In this document: positions 9,485 to 20,012 of the stretch, one piece after another
Position numbering within the stretch: position 1 is the stretch's first letter
Layout of the letters: each line of letters opens with the position of its first letter
Source of the DNA: Solenopsis invicta
Lineage: Eukaryota; Arthropoda; Insecta; Hymenoptera; Formicidae
DNA length: 64,000 nt
Direction: 5' to 3'
Assembly (NCBI RefSeq): GCF_016802725.1
Contig: NC_052668.1
Location: 16,101,001-16,165,000 of the forward strand
Made by a program: the position numbers and the translations under genes
Notes under the pieces: model-generated
Database searches by the model: none
The model's input: the letters and a program-made list of their open reading frames with translations, nothing else
What the model was told of the DNA's origin: nothing

Positions 9485-12443
9485 TTTCGGATGTCCCCTG
9501 AGGCTCCTCCACCTCCATCTCGGTTTCGCGGGTTTCCGCGTTCTCGGTTCTTATGGTCCTCTCCCTTTGCGGGAGAGGGGCTTCCTCCTCAACTACCACC
9601 ATGGGGACCGGAGCAGGGGGCGGGGTTGAGTCTGAGATTGTAGATGGCCCCGCCTCCCTCCGGTCCTCAGTGCTCAGGGGCGCCCGTTGCGGCTTGTTAA
9701 CCAGGCACCCCTTTGCACCGATTCTGTGCTCGGCAGGCTTGCCCGCGTCGCGACAGACCGGGCAGCCCGCCTTGGCAGTGCATGCCTTGGCCAGATGGCC
9801 AAGGCCTCCGCACCTGTAGCAGCAGCCGGATCTATCGATCCGGCTGCTACATTTGGCCTGGACGTGTCCTTGGGCCAGGCACTTGTGGCACTGCAGCCCC
9901 CGAGGGGGAAGCAGCACCACTCGGCAACTCGACCAGCCCACCCTGACGCGGGGGGCGGCCAGAGCTGCCTTGCCAGCCTTGGCTGGGATACGTACCCAGC
10001 AGGTGCCTAGCCCGTTGGGAGCCGTTCGGATCTCCCCCACTTTGATGTCGTGGGGGGAGCATCCTCCTATGGCTCCCAAGGCATCGGCCACCTCACTCGA
10101 GGTGACCGAATCGTCCAGGCCACTCAACCGTAGCTCGACCGTCTTGCACGGTCGAGCTACTTTAACGTCATCTCTGACTCCGAGGGCCTCCCTGATCCCT
10201 TCGGCCAGGGCGTCGGCCTTGATGCCGTTTTCTACGCCCCTGACCTCTAGGATCAGGGCCCCCGTAACGGCTCGTCTCGGGCGCAGGTCCTCAATCCCGA
10301 GGGAGGAGAGATCTACCTTCTCCCTCGCGGTCTTGAGGACCTGCGCGTATGCTCCCGGGTCGGCGCAAGTGACCGTTACGGCCGCCGTGGTCGGCGGCCT
10401 GATCTTGGTCACCTTGGCCGGACCCTGGGAGCCGGCTCCTCCTGGGGTTTGCCCCCCTGGTCCCCCCTGGCCCCCTCCACGTCCACCCCTCTTCTTCTTC
10501 TTCTTCGAAGAAGTAGAAGGTTGTTGGTGGGTGGGTTTTGGGGGCGGGATCGGGAGGACCCTAGTCGGCCTCGCCGCCGGGGGTGGGGCCGTCTTTGTCG
10601 CCCTTTCGGCGGCTTTGACGGCCTTTTTCTTGGTCTTTTTGGAGACCACCTCCGTCCATAGCTCTAGTATGGACGGGGTGGCCTCCCTCTGCGTCGTCGG
10701 GGCGGGCCTAGCGGCCACTGCGACAGCGTTGTCCGCTCCTTTCTGGGGGGCAGCCCCGGACTGCCTGGCGATCTTGCCCGCAGTCGGGGGTGCCTTGGGC
10801 CTTTCCGCCCCCCTGGGGGCGGGGAGAAGTCCCATCTCAGCGAGGACGGCCGGGAGGACTCTAGAGAGAGCCTCCTTTAGGCCGTCCTCGGTCAGGGCTT
10901 TCGCCCTCTTCCTTTCTTTCTTCCCGCTCTCCCCAACCCTGGCCCATCCCGATGTCTCCAGAGTACTGGAGGGAGGAGGGAGGGCAGGGAAGGAGGAGCG
11001 GGAAACGGGAGCCGCTATCCGGTCCGCCGCTTTAGACAGGGGGTTCAGCTGCTTGCTGACCCCCTTTAGCGGCGGACGGAAGTACGGCTCCTTTAATATC
11101 TCCGTGGAGACCACTACCGGCAACTTTCTGTGCCGGGTGGTCTCTGCTTTGGCGGAGGTTTCCTCGACAGGGGGTCCCTCCACGGCTGTTTCCGTGTTTA
11201 TATGGGTCCCCCCGGTCAGGGCGCCTAGGACTTCGTCGTCGAGGTCCAGATCCGTCTGGACCTCGACGTCCGTTCCGCCCTCGCCGGCGGCTCGTGCCGA
11301 GAGGCCCTTTTCGAGAAGGGCAATGCGAATTCGCAATTGCCCCATCTCGGCCTCCAGGCGCTTCTTCTCCAAGGCCCACTTGGCCTTGGCCTTGGCCAGT
11401 GCCGCGCTTTCGTCTCGCTGCGCACGAGCCTCAGGGCTCTCCGCTTGCCTTGTTACAATGGTGGACAAGCCGGCCGTAAGGTCCGTGTACACACTCCATA
11501 AGTCCCTCTTGATGGGACCCTGGATGTTTGTGGACCTTTCTACCGACTTGGCCAGCATCCCAAGGCTCTGCGACATAACTGCAGCAACAGCCGCGATTGG
11601 CTGTTGCTCCAGTTCTTCGGCGCGTTCTAGGGCCTTCTCTTGGGCCTTGGCGGCTCGAGCAGAGGAGGGGTGGACCTCCGGGTCGTTAATGGCCATGTGG
11701 TCCTTTTTCACCTTCCTCGCCCTTGCTGCATCGGCCTTCTTTGCGAGGGCCTCCGCCGTGAATTGCCCCTCATGAGAGGGGTCTTTCGCCGGCCTGCCTC
11801 GCCCCCTCTTGGTCGGACCTTCGTCCGACTCGGAGGAGGACGAGATGTAATATGCGGGCTTCTTTTTTACATAGGCCCGCTTTGTCCCTCGCCCCGTCGA
11901 ATCCCTATCCGTGTCAACGTCCATGTATATGGGGTCCGTGACTAGGGACGGGGACGACGGCAGAGACGCCGTCTTCTTCGTTTTCAGGCCGGATGGCCCG
12001 GGAGTACTAACCTTCTCGAGGCGGGTGGTATCCGGTCCGCAGCTGTCGGGTTTCGGCCCCTTGCTGCAGGACGGGCCCGGCCTCGAGCCGGTGGGACGTG
12101 CCTTCCCACCTTTCGGCAGGAAGTCCTCCAGAGTGATCTGGAGCCTTCTGGTCTCCAACTTGTTTGGGGGGTTCTCCTGAGAGCTGGACGGGCTGAAAAG
12201 TTCTGGCCCGCCAGCTCCGGTGGAGGGTCCCCTCACATATTTCGAGGCATCTCTCCCTTCTGCGGGAGAGATGTCCCCTGTTTTTAAATCGGGAGAGGAC
12301 GAAGATCTCGTCCCTCCCAGACCGCCGCTTGAGCGGACACCCTTGGTCGTGCCGCTTCTTCCTGCCTCTTGTTGGTTACTAATACTCATTTTGAAATGTA
12401 TCCCACTCCCCGTGACGGCTGGACCGACCGGCGTATCTCCCAC
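9474..12443 (-). CDS. Retroelement copy 1 ORF1: gag-like nucleic-acid-binding protein
   Basis: An intact frame of 989 codons. The first ATG is at 12443. A second ATG at 12389 (protein MSISNQQ...) has a better AAA-ATG context and may be the true start. The N-terminal third is Ser/Pro/Lys-rich. A charged, Ala/Leu/Glu-rich stretch (AKAKWALEKKRLEAEMGQLR) looks like a coiled coil. A KKKKKRGGRGGG region is basic and Gly-rich. A gag-type domain precedes three zinc knuckles: CHKCLAQGHVQAKC (852-865), CYRCGGLGHLAKAC (from 875) and a CX2CX8HX6C knuckle (894-913). In R1/TRAS/SART elements ORF1 packages element RNA and guides it to the target DNA, and the same role is inferred here. The stop lies 8 nt past the first base of the ORF2 ATG, in a different frame, so translational coupling or reinitiation is plausible. 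No break was seen. Confidence 0.93.
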   Translation of the reverse strand: MGDTPVGPAVTGSGIHFKMSISNQQEAGRSGTTKGVRSSGGLGGTRSSSSPDLKTGDISPAEGRDASKYVRGPSTGAGGPELFSPSSSQENPPNKLETRRLQITLEDFLPKGGKARPTGSRPGPSCSKGPKPDSCGPDTTRLEKVSTPGPSGLKTKKTASLPSSPSLVTDPIYMDVDTDRDSTGRGTKRAYVKKKPAYYISSSSESDEGPTKRGRGRPAKDPSHEGQFTAEALAKKADAARARKVKKDHMAINDPEVHPSSARAAKAQEKALERAEELEQQPIAAVAAVMSQSLGMLAKSVERSTNIQGPIKRDLWSVYTDLTAGLSTIVTRQAESPEARAQRDESAALAKAKAKWALEKKRLEAEMGQLRIRIALLEKGLSARAAGEGGTDVEVQTDLDLDDEVLGALTGGTHINTETAVEGPPVEETSAKAETTRHRKLPVVVSTEILKEPYFRPPLKGVSKQLNPLSKAADRIAAPVSRSSFPALPPPSSTLETSGWARVGESGKKERKRAKALTEDGLKEALSRVLPAVLAEMGLLPAPRGAERPKAPPTAGKIARQSGAAPQKGADNAVAVAARPAPTTQREATPSILELWTEVVSKKTKKKAVKAAERATKTAPPPAARPTRVLPIPPPKPTHQQPSTSSKKKKKRGGRGGGQGGPGGQTPGGAGSQGPAKVTKIRPPTTAAVTVTCADPGAYAQVLKTAREKVDLSSLGIEDLRPRRAVTGALILEVRGVENGIKADALAEGIREALGVRDDVKVARPCKTVELRLSGLDDSVTSSEVADALGAIGGCSPHDIKVGEIRTAPNGLGTCWVRIPAKAGKAALAAPRVRVGWSSCRVVLLPPRGLQCHKCLAQGHVQAKCSSRIDRSGCCYRCGGLGHLAKACTAKAGCPVCRDAGKPAEHRIGAKGCLVNKPQRAPLSTEDRREAGPSTISDSTPPPAPVPMVVVEEEAPLPQRERTIRTENAETRETEMEVEEPQGTSENAP

Positions 12444-13532
12444 CCCGCCGAAACATGACCGGTACGGGTGCCCCCGGTACTCCGGGGGGTCGGCTTATGG
12501 CGCAGGCCCTGGGGATGTGACATCCAGGGCACGGGCCTCCAGCCCCCTACACACCCATACGGAGGAACCATCAAGGGCTCGCCCCGTATGGGCTTTCAGG
12601 GGTCCCCCGCCTCCGACAGCGGGGGCACCGTCACGGGTGGCGCCACCCGGGGGGCCCCACGGACGGGTCGGGCAACGGAAGCGACGCCCCTTCCGCACCC
12701 TAGCCGCCGTGGCGACCAGCACGTCCACCCAGGGGGGTGACAACTCCCCTGGGGGGACAAGACTCCGGCCCGGCACCCGCTTCGGAAGGGACGCCGTCGC
12801 GGAATGCCGGGCCAGCCAACACCGCCGCGGGCCCCGCCTCGGAATACTTCCGAGCGGCCCCGGAGCCAGTCCAGCCCGTAACCTCGGGGAGGGTTTCCCA
12901 CGAGGAACGCGCTGGACCGTCCTCCACCGCTCCGACCCTGACCCGGAATAAGTCCGGGCGGCCCGGAGACGGCCCAGCCCGCTGGGTCCGGTGAACCGGG
13001 GTCCCAGCGGCCCGTCTCGTCCGATTGGGGGCGGCGGGGAGTTCCGTTCCGGGACAAGTCCCTTCACAGAGACCCCTCGCCGCTGTCCGCACGCGCCCTC
13101 GGCCCTGCCTCGGAAAAGTCCGAGCGGCCCGAGGGCCGCCCCGGCCCGATGCATCGGGGAGAGTTTCCCACGATGCACGCGCCGGGACAACCCCGCCGCT
13201 CCGACCCTGCCCTGGAATAAGTCCAGGCGGCCCGGAAACGGCCCAGCCCGACGGGAATGGCCACGCCAAAACCCGCCGGCCCGTCCTTCCCGGAGGGACT
13301 GGTTCTCCCCGTGCCAGGACGCGAGCCGTGAAAACGACACCGTCCCCAGACACAGGGATTACCAGCCCCTCTTCTTCCCGTGCCCGCCACGCCGGGAGGC
13401 GCCTTGGGCAAGGCATTTGCCTTCGATTTGAAGACAAATGCCTTTCAAGTGACCTCTTGGCCCCCATCCCCGAAGACATTCGGGGACGGAGTTCACCCTC
13501 TCACCACGATGAGGTGGGTCACATCGAGAGGG
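12444..13532 (-). promoter_or_regulatory. Retroelement copy 1 5' UTR with internal tandem duplication
   Basis: About 1.1 kb of very GC-rich DNA upstream of ORF1. It holds two copies of a segment about 269 bp apart: GGAGGGTTTCCCACGA near 12888 against GGAGAGTTTCCCACGA near 13156, and GCTCCGACCCTG at 12929 against 13198. Tandem repeats in the 5' UTR are common in non-LTR elements and often hold the internal promoter; that function is inferred. Open frames of 250-280 codons cross this region on the - strand, but they follow GC bias and show no domain. Confidence 0.7.
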
Positions 13533-15849
13533 GTGTTCTGACAGCCTCCAGAAGAGTTCTAACTTTTATCATGATGGATCGAATCGCTAAAGTGAAAAAC
13601 GAAAGACTTATATCAGACCAAAATTTTTGAGAAAAATTTTTTTTGCGAATTTCTCCAATATTTCTGTGTTCTGATAGCCCCCAGAAGAGTTCTCACTTTT
13701 ATCATGATGGATCGAATCGCTAAAGTGAAAAACGAAAGACTTATATCAGTCAAACTTCGAAATTTTTGAGTAAAATTATTTTTGCGATTTTCTCCAATAT
13801 CTCTGTGTTCTGATAGCCCCCAGAAGGGTATTAATTTTTTTCATGATGGATCGAATCGCTAAAGTGAAAAACGAAAGACTTATATCAGACCAAAATTTTT
13901 GAGAAAAATTTTTTTTGCGAATTTCTCCAATATTTCTGTGTTCTGATAGCCCCCAGAAGAGTTCTAACTTTTATCGTGATGGATCGAATCGCTAAAGTGA
14001 AAAACGAAAGACTTATATCAGTCAAACTTCGAAATCTTTGAGTAAAATTATTTTTGCGATTTTCTCCAATATCTCTGTGTTCTGACAGCCCCCAGAAGAG
14101 TATTAATTTTTTCATGATGGATCGAATCGGTAAAGTGAAAAACGAAAGACTTATATCAGACCAAAATTTTTGAGAAAAATTTTTTTTGCGAATTTCTCCA
14201 ATATTTCTGTGTTCTGATAGCCCCCAGAAGAGTGTTAATTTTTTTCATGATGTATCGAATCGCTAAAGTGAAAAACGAAAGACTTATATCAGACCAAAAT
14301 TTTTGAGAAAAATTTTTTTTGCGAATTTCTCCAATATTTCTGTGTTCTGATAGCCCCCAGAAGAGTTCTAACTTTTATCATGATGGATCGAATCGCTAAA
14401 GTGAAAAACGAAAGACTTATATCAGTCAAACTTCGAAATCTTTGAGTAAAATTATTTTCTCGAATTTCTCCAATATTTCTGTGTTCTGATAGCCCCCAGA
14501 AGAGTATTAATTTTTTTCATGATGTATCGAATCGCTAAAGTGAAAAACGAAAGACTTATATCAGACCAAAATTTTTGAGAAAAATTTTTTTTGCGAATTT
14601 CTCCAATATTTCTGTGTTCTGACAGCCTCCAGAAGAGTTCTAACTTTTATCATGATGGATCGAATCGCTAAAGTGAAAAACGAAAGACTTATATCAGTCA
14701 AACTTCGAAATTTTTGAGTAAAATTATTTTTGCGATTTTCTCCAATATCTCTGTGTTCTGACAGCCCCCAGAAGAGTATTAATTTTTTCATGATGGATCG
14801 AATCGGTAAAGTGAAAAACGAAAGACTTATATCAGACCAAAATTTTTGAGAAAAATTTTTTTTGCGAATTTCTCCAATATTTCTGTGTTCTGACAGCCCC
14901 CAGAAGAGTTCTAACTTTTATCGTGATGGATCGAATCGCTAAAGTGAAAAACGAAAGACTTATATCAGTCAAACTTCGAAATCTTTGAGTAAAATTATTT
15001 TTGCGATTTTCTCCAATATCTCTGTGTTCTGATAGCCCCCAGAAGAGTATTAATTTTTTTCATGATGGATCGAATCGCTAAAGTGAAAAACGAAAGACTT
15101 ATATCAGTCAGAGATCGAAATTATTGAGTAAAATTTTTTTTGCGACTTTCTCCAATATCTCTATGTTCTGATAGCCCCCAGAAGAGTATTAAATTTTTTC
15201 ATGATGGATCGAATCGCTAAAGTGAAAAACGAAAGACTTATATCAGACCAAAATTTTTGAGAAAAATTTTTTTTGCGAATTTCTCCAATATTTCTGTGTT
15301 CTGACAGCCTCCAGAAGAGTTCTAACTTTTATCATGATGGATTGAATCGGTAAAGTGAAAAACGAAAGACTTATATCAGTCAAACTTCGAAATCTTTGAG
15401 TAAAATTATTTTTGCGATTTTCTCCAATATCTCTGTGTTCTGACAGCCCCCAGAAGAGTATTAATTTTTTCATGATGGATCGAATCGGTAAAGTGAAAAA
15501 CGAAAGACTTATATCAGACCAAAATTTTTGAGAAAAATTTTTTTTGCGAATTTCTCCAATATTTCTGTGTTCTGATAGCCCCCAGAAGAGTATTAATTTT
15601 TTTCATGATGTATCGAATCGCTAAAGTGAAAAACGAAAGACTTATATCAGACCAAAATTTTTGAGAAAAATTTTTTTTGCGAATTTCTCCAATATTTCTG
15701 TGTTCTGACAGCCTCCAGAAGAGTTCTAACTTTTATCATGATGGATCGAATCGCTAAAGTGAAAAACGAAAGACTTATATCAGTCAAACTTCGAAATCTT
15801 TGAATAAAATTATTTTTGCGATTTTCTCCAATATCTCTGTGTTCTGATA

Positions 15850-15852
<3 letters not shown>
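13533..15852 (+). repeat. Satellite array, block 2
   Basis: It begins with the second copy of the target duplication (13533-13546) and continues as the same type A and B monomers in the same orientation as block 1. The third monomer type (AGTCAGAGATCGAAATTATT) recurs near 15110. It ends at the duplication GTGTTCTGATAGCC (15839-15852) before copy 2. Confidence 0.96.
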
Positions 15853-15884
<32 letters not shown>

Positions 15885-16373
15885 TTGACGGAGGGGAAAT
15901 GCGTTACCGCATACCCCAGGCCCCGGGGGAGGCCTGGCGGTTATGTGGGGCTCTCCCCCGCCGTCGACGTGACGACGGGGGCATACCCACTAAAACCCCT
16001 CCGGATGTCCGGCTCTGGTCCTTGACTGGGGGACTCCGGGAACGCGTGCAGCATGCTTCCGGAGCCCCCCGGACCTGTCGGCCAAGGCCGACTCAGCACG
16101 CCGGGGGGTACCCTGGTACAGGTCCCCCGACAGGGCCGTGAGGCCAAGCCGGCCTCAGGTCGGGGGAGAGGGACACCAGCCCTCCCCCGCCTCTTCCCCT
16201 TAAGGTGTTTACGTGGGTAAAGCCCGGGAGTCCGGCCCCCCGGCCGGATGTCCCGGGCCCCTACGCGCCGGACTAGTCCGGCGCGGCGGCTTTTCCTTCT
16301 CAGTGTTGGGGGGAAGGAGGTAGGAATGAATTCCTTCCCCTCCCCCACCAGCACCCCGGCGAGGCGCTAGAGG

Positions 16374-16413
16374 GGGGGAGCGATAGCGCGTTGTATCGCG
16401 CGATCGCTCCCCC
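16374..16413 (-). promoter_or_regulatory. Hairpin just downstream of ORF2 in the 3' UTR, copy 2
   Basis: GGGGGAGCGAT at 16374-16384 pairs with ATCGCTCCCCC at 16403-16413. An inner GCGCG/CGCGC stem encloses a 6-nt loop (TTGTAT), against an 8-nt loop in copy 1. The stem is kept while the loop changes, which weakly favours a functional RNA structure. Confidence 0.55.
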
Positions 16414-16419
16414 AGACCG

Positions 16420-19400
16420 TTAGGTCAAGTCTGCCTCGCCGGGCTCACTAACTCGGAGGGCCCTCCTCCCACGGCTGCGCGTCCCGAAAGCTGGGCCGTC
16501 AGCCGTAGGGGAGGAGGGTCGCTCCCTTTCATCATTCCCGTGGCGGTTGCCGTCGTCACTCTCCTCCTCGATAGTGGGGAGAGAGGGGGCGACCGCCACG
16601 GCTCTTCTGCCCCGCCGTCGCCCGGTGGAACTCCGGGGGCGGGGGCCGCTTCTTCTCGGTCGGGGCGGACGGGGCGGGGGCCGAGACGAAGCGTGACCCC
16701 CGTCTCCGCCGCCCCTTCTGTTCCTCGCGTCGCCTGGGGGCATACGACCCCCAGGTTGACGCTCCCGCACCTTTTCGGCCTCCTCCTTCTGCAGCATGAC
16801 TCGCTCGCAGAAGGAGGAGACCGCCTTCCAGGCGCTCTCCCTGCCGACCATCTGACTGATGATGGCCGGCAGGGAGAGGTCATCTCCCACTTCGGCCCTC
16901 AAGACTCCGCGCAGCTCTTCCCACGCTGGACACTCTTCCAGCGTGTGCCGCGCGGAGTCCCGGGCGGCGCCACAGTGGTGGCACTGTGTCGTCGGCTCCC
17001 TCCTTATCCTGCACAGGTACTCACCGAAACAACCATGCCCGGTGAGCACCTGTGTCATCCTGTAGGACAAGCCGCCAAACGGGCGGCCCACCCACTCGTC
17101 CAGGTGTGGTAGGACGGCCTCCAAGATCCGAGATCCGGCCGCCGGCGGGTTGTCGATGAGGTTCCTCTTCCATGACCTCATCACCCGCCGACGGGCCCTC
17201 TCCCGTAGCAACGCGGCGGCCCTGGGGGTGACTACCCCCACCTCAAGGCGGGTGGCTTTTGTCCTGGCGTAGGTCCACGCCAGGGCATCGGCCGTGTACT
17301 CCGCCGGGGGGAGCCCTGCCAAGGCCATGATTGCCGCGTTGGGAGCGGTGCGAAACGCGCGCGTTATCCTTCGCGCCAGCCGCCGCTGCACATCGTGCAA
17401 CACCTTCTTGATGCGGCGGCTGGCCAGCGCCTCGCGGAACCACACCGGGGCTCCGTACAGGGCCCCGGACATGATCGCGAGGGCGTACGCGCGTCTAGCA
17501 CCCACCTTCGGACCCCGGAGGTTGGGCATCAACCCATTAAGGGCGTTCAATCTCCTGCCCAACCGCTGGGCCAGCTGGTCAAAGTGATCAGCGAAGGCCC
17601 AGCGACCGTCCAGGTGCAACCCAAGGTACTTCAGGGTTGCACCCACCTGAACACGGGTGTTGTCCACCAGGACGAAGGCCTGGGGCGGTACCCCGGAGGA
17701 GCCATCGTGAAAGAATATGGCTTCTGTCTTCTCCGGGGCCACCCTCAGGCCCAGGCCTTTTATGGCACCGACGACACAGGCCACTGCTCAGTCGCCGTTG
17801 GCGACTGCTCCTCCCCAGGAGGTCCCCCCCGCCACTATGAACGTGTCGTCAGCGTAGCCGACGACGTAGCAGCGCGGGGGGAGGGCCGTGCGGAGCACTT
17901 TGTCGTATGCGGCGTTCCATAGCAGGGGGCCCAACACGGACCCCTGTGGAACGCCACATGACACGTCCCTCCGCTGCTGGAGTCCGTCTTTGTCGCGGAA
18001 CTCCAGCTCCCTATCCCGGAAATAGTCCTGAACGATGGCGACGAGGTAGGGCGGCAGGCGAAAGTACTCGCTCAGCGCCGCCACCACCTCGCCCCAAGGG
18101 AGACTATTAAAGGCGTTGGCGATATCCAGGGATATCGCCAACGCCACCATCCCGTCCCCCGTTAGGGATTCCGAGAGGGACCGAACCTGACGTATCGCGT
18201 CAATTGTCGATCGAGCCTCTCGGAACCCGTATTGTTTGGGGGACAGTTCAGGACCATTCCGGGCCATATGCCGGATGATGCGGTTAGCGATTATTCGCTC
18301 GAAGATCTTACCCGCATCATCCAGCATACAGAGGGGCCTGTACGCGGAGGGACTCTTCGCGGGCTTGCCCTCCTTTTTAAGGAGGACAAGCCGGGCCCTC
18401 TTCCACCTCCTGGGGAAGGTACCTTCCCGGAGGCACTTCGTGTACGTGGCACGAAGAGCCTCCCCTACGATAGGCGATGCCCGGGCCCAGATTTTGGCAT
18501 TGATGCCATCCGGCCCAGGCGCCTTCGCTTTTTTGCCAGTTATTCGGGCGAAGGCCGCGACCATTTCGTGCCTGGACACCTCCAGTTCCTCCGACCATCC
18601 TGGGGGAGGGCCGGACTTTTCCGGGATATCCCTCCCCCGGGTGGGGAACAGTGTGTTCACCACCCTTTGGAGGAACTGGGGGTCCAGCGTCTCCGAGACT
18701 GGAGGCGACCATGGGCGAAGCCTTTTCATCACTATACAATATGGCCTGCCCCATGGGTCGCGATCCAGCTCGGAGATCATATCCTCCCAGGCCGCGGCCT
18801 TCGCCCGAGCTATGGCGGTCCTCAGGGCCTTCCTGGCATCCCTGAGGACCGCCGTGGCGTTTGTCAACGCTTCCTCCATGCCCCGTCGCTTGGCGCGCGT
18901 GTGCGCCCGCCTGGCGGCCACGGTAGCCCGCCTTAGTTCGGCGAGCTCCGCGGACCACCAGTAGGCGGTGCGGCGCGCCATAGGTCTGCTGCGGGGCATG
19001 GAGGCGTCGCAGGCACGCGACATAATCTTACAGAGGCGCTCCGCCTCCTCCTCGGCTCCGAGGTCAGCTCCTCCCTCCGGCCAAGTGGAGGCGAGGAGGC
19101 TGACCTCGAGGGCTTCTAGGTCGAGTTTCCTCAGAACCCATCGATTCCTATCCCGGGTGCGGCGGCGTTGCTCTCGCACCTCCGTGGGGGGGGAGACCAG
19201 CTCCATGGAGATAAGTCTATGATCAGACGTCTCTCCGAGGGAGCCGGTCTCCACCATCCATCCCTGGACCCTGTTTAGGGCCTCGGGGGAGGCCCATGTC
19301 ACGTCGACAATGGACTCTCCCCCGGACCCCACGAAGGTGCTGACCCGGCCCCGGTTCAAAAGGACCAGGCCGAGCCCCGCCGCAAACTCTAAAGCGAGGC

Positions 19401-19827
19401 GGCCCCTCGCGTCAGTGCGGGGGGAGCCCCAGGCCACAGCGTGGGCATTGAGGCCTCCCCCCACGATGACAGGCCTTGGAGAGCGACTGAGTATGTCGCT
19501 CTCCATGCCGTCTAAGGCCGCCTCGTACTCCCCCCTGGTTAGGCTAGGGGGGAGATAGCATCCCAGGACATCGATGGGTCCGTACTCGACCATGACGAAG
19601 CCCTCGCCAGCCGATAGAGGAATCATCGGCGGAGCGCCCGGCACATAATGGCTGACCATCGCCACCTTCCCCGAGGGATCTCCAACCCAGTTGGGGTTGC
19701 CCTCGGGGATCCTATAAGGATCGGCGACGATGGCCAGCCCGCCGCCCCCCTTCGCCAGGCACTGCGCAAGCATGTCGTGCGCAGCCCTGGCGTGATTGAG
19801 GTTGGCCTGGAGGAGCCTAGGGGGCAT
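16420..19827 (-). pseudogene. Retroelement copy 2 ORF2, nonsense and active-site mutations
   Basis: It is colinear with copy 1 ORF2 and keeps the full frame where copy 1 is shifted. Two lesions are visible. The endonuclease motif GGDLNAH reads GGGLNAH: codon 125 at 19453-19455 is GGC (Gly) instead of GAC (Asp), and the Asp is catalytic in this family. Codon 680 (17788-17790) is TGA where copy 1 has TGG (Trp), which stops the protein 18 residues after YADD (658-661). After the stop the frame is open to 16420, including the CX2CX8HX4C finger. This copy could not supply active protein for its own movement. The poly(A) tail and target duplication show it was inserted by retrotransposition, with the lesions either inherited or acquired later. 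Confidence 0.93.
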
Positions 19828-20012
19828 TTTCGGATGTCCCCTGAGGCTCCTCCACCTCCATCTCTGTTACGCGCGTTTCCGCGCACGCATTTCTCATGCT
19901 CCTCTCCCTTTGCGGGAGAGGGGCTTCCTCCTCGACTACCATGGGGGCCGGAGCTGGGGGCGGGGTTGGTGTTAAACTTGTAGATGACCCCGCCTCATTC
20001 CGGCCCTTGGCG
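19817..20012 (-). pseudogene. Retroelement copy 2 ORF1, C-terminal remnant
   Basis: The sense strand encodes the acidic Pro-rich ORF1 tail, ending in EMEVEEPQGTSENAP and the stop shared with copy 1. The rest of ORF1 is absent because the copy is 5'-truncated at 20012. The overlap with the ORF2 start (ATGCCCCCTAG) is preserved. Confidence 0.85.

Larger units (their letters stand above)
5517..13532 (-). mobile_element. R1/TRAS-like non-LTR retrotransposon, copy 1, full-length (about 8.0 kb)
   Basis: This element is GC-rich against the AT-rich satellite and is read on the - strand. In sense order it has a 5' UTR (13532-12444) with a tandem duplication, ORF1 (12443-9474, gag-like), ORF2 (9484-6078, endonuclease-RT), a 3' UTR with a hairpin at 6030-6071, and a poly(A) tail of 25 (T run 5517-5541). 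It is flanked by the 14-bp duplication GTGTTCTGACAGCC. An N-terminal AP-type endonuclease, an RT and a C-terminal CCHC in ORF2 are typical of the R1 clade (R1, TRAS, SART). The poly(A) tail and repeat target are more like TRAS/SART than rDNA R1. Family placement is by motif reading and not by phylogeny. The only clear break is a 1-nt frameshift in ORF2 near 6890-6900. Confidence 0.93.
15853..20012 (-). mobile_element. Same R1/TRAS-like retrotransposon, copy 2, 5'-truncated (about 4.2 kb)
   Basis: The 3' end and poly(A) tail (31 T, 15853-15883) match copy 1, and the sequence is closely similar throughout. The 5' end stops inside the 3' part of ORF1 at 20012, as expected for incomplete reverse transcription. 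It is flanked by GTGTTCTGATAGCC at 15839-15852 and 20013-20026. The duplication carries T where copy 1 has C because it struck a type B monomer, so this was an independent insertion at the same position of the repeat. Confidence 0.94.

Noticed and set aside
12495..13479. - strand ORFs of 250-280 codons in the 5' UTR of copy 1
   Set aside because: Overlapping frames with Gly/Arg/Pro-rich composition and an internal duplication. They fit GC bias better than a third protein.
5480..13630. Long + strand ORFs inside the retroelements (for example 9853-11775, 640 codons)
   Set aside because: Antisense shadows of ORF1 and ORF2 caused by high GC content. No domain is seen in them.
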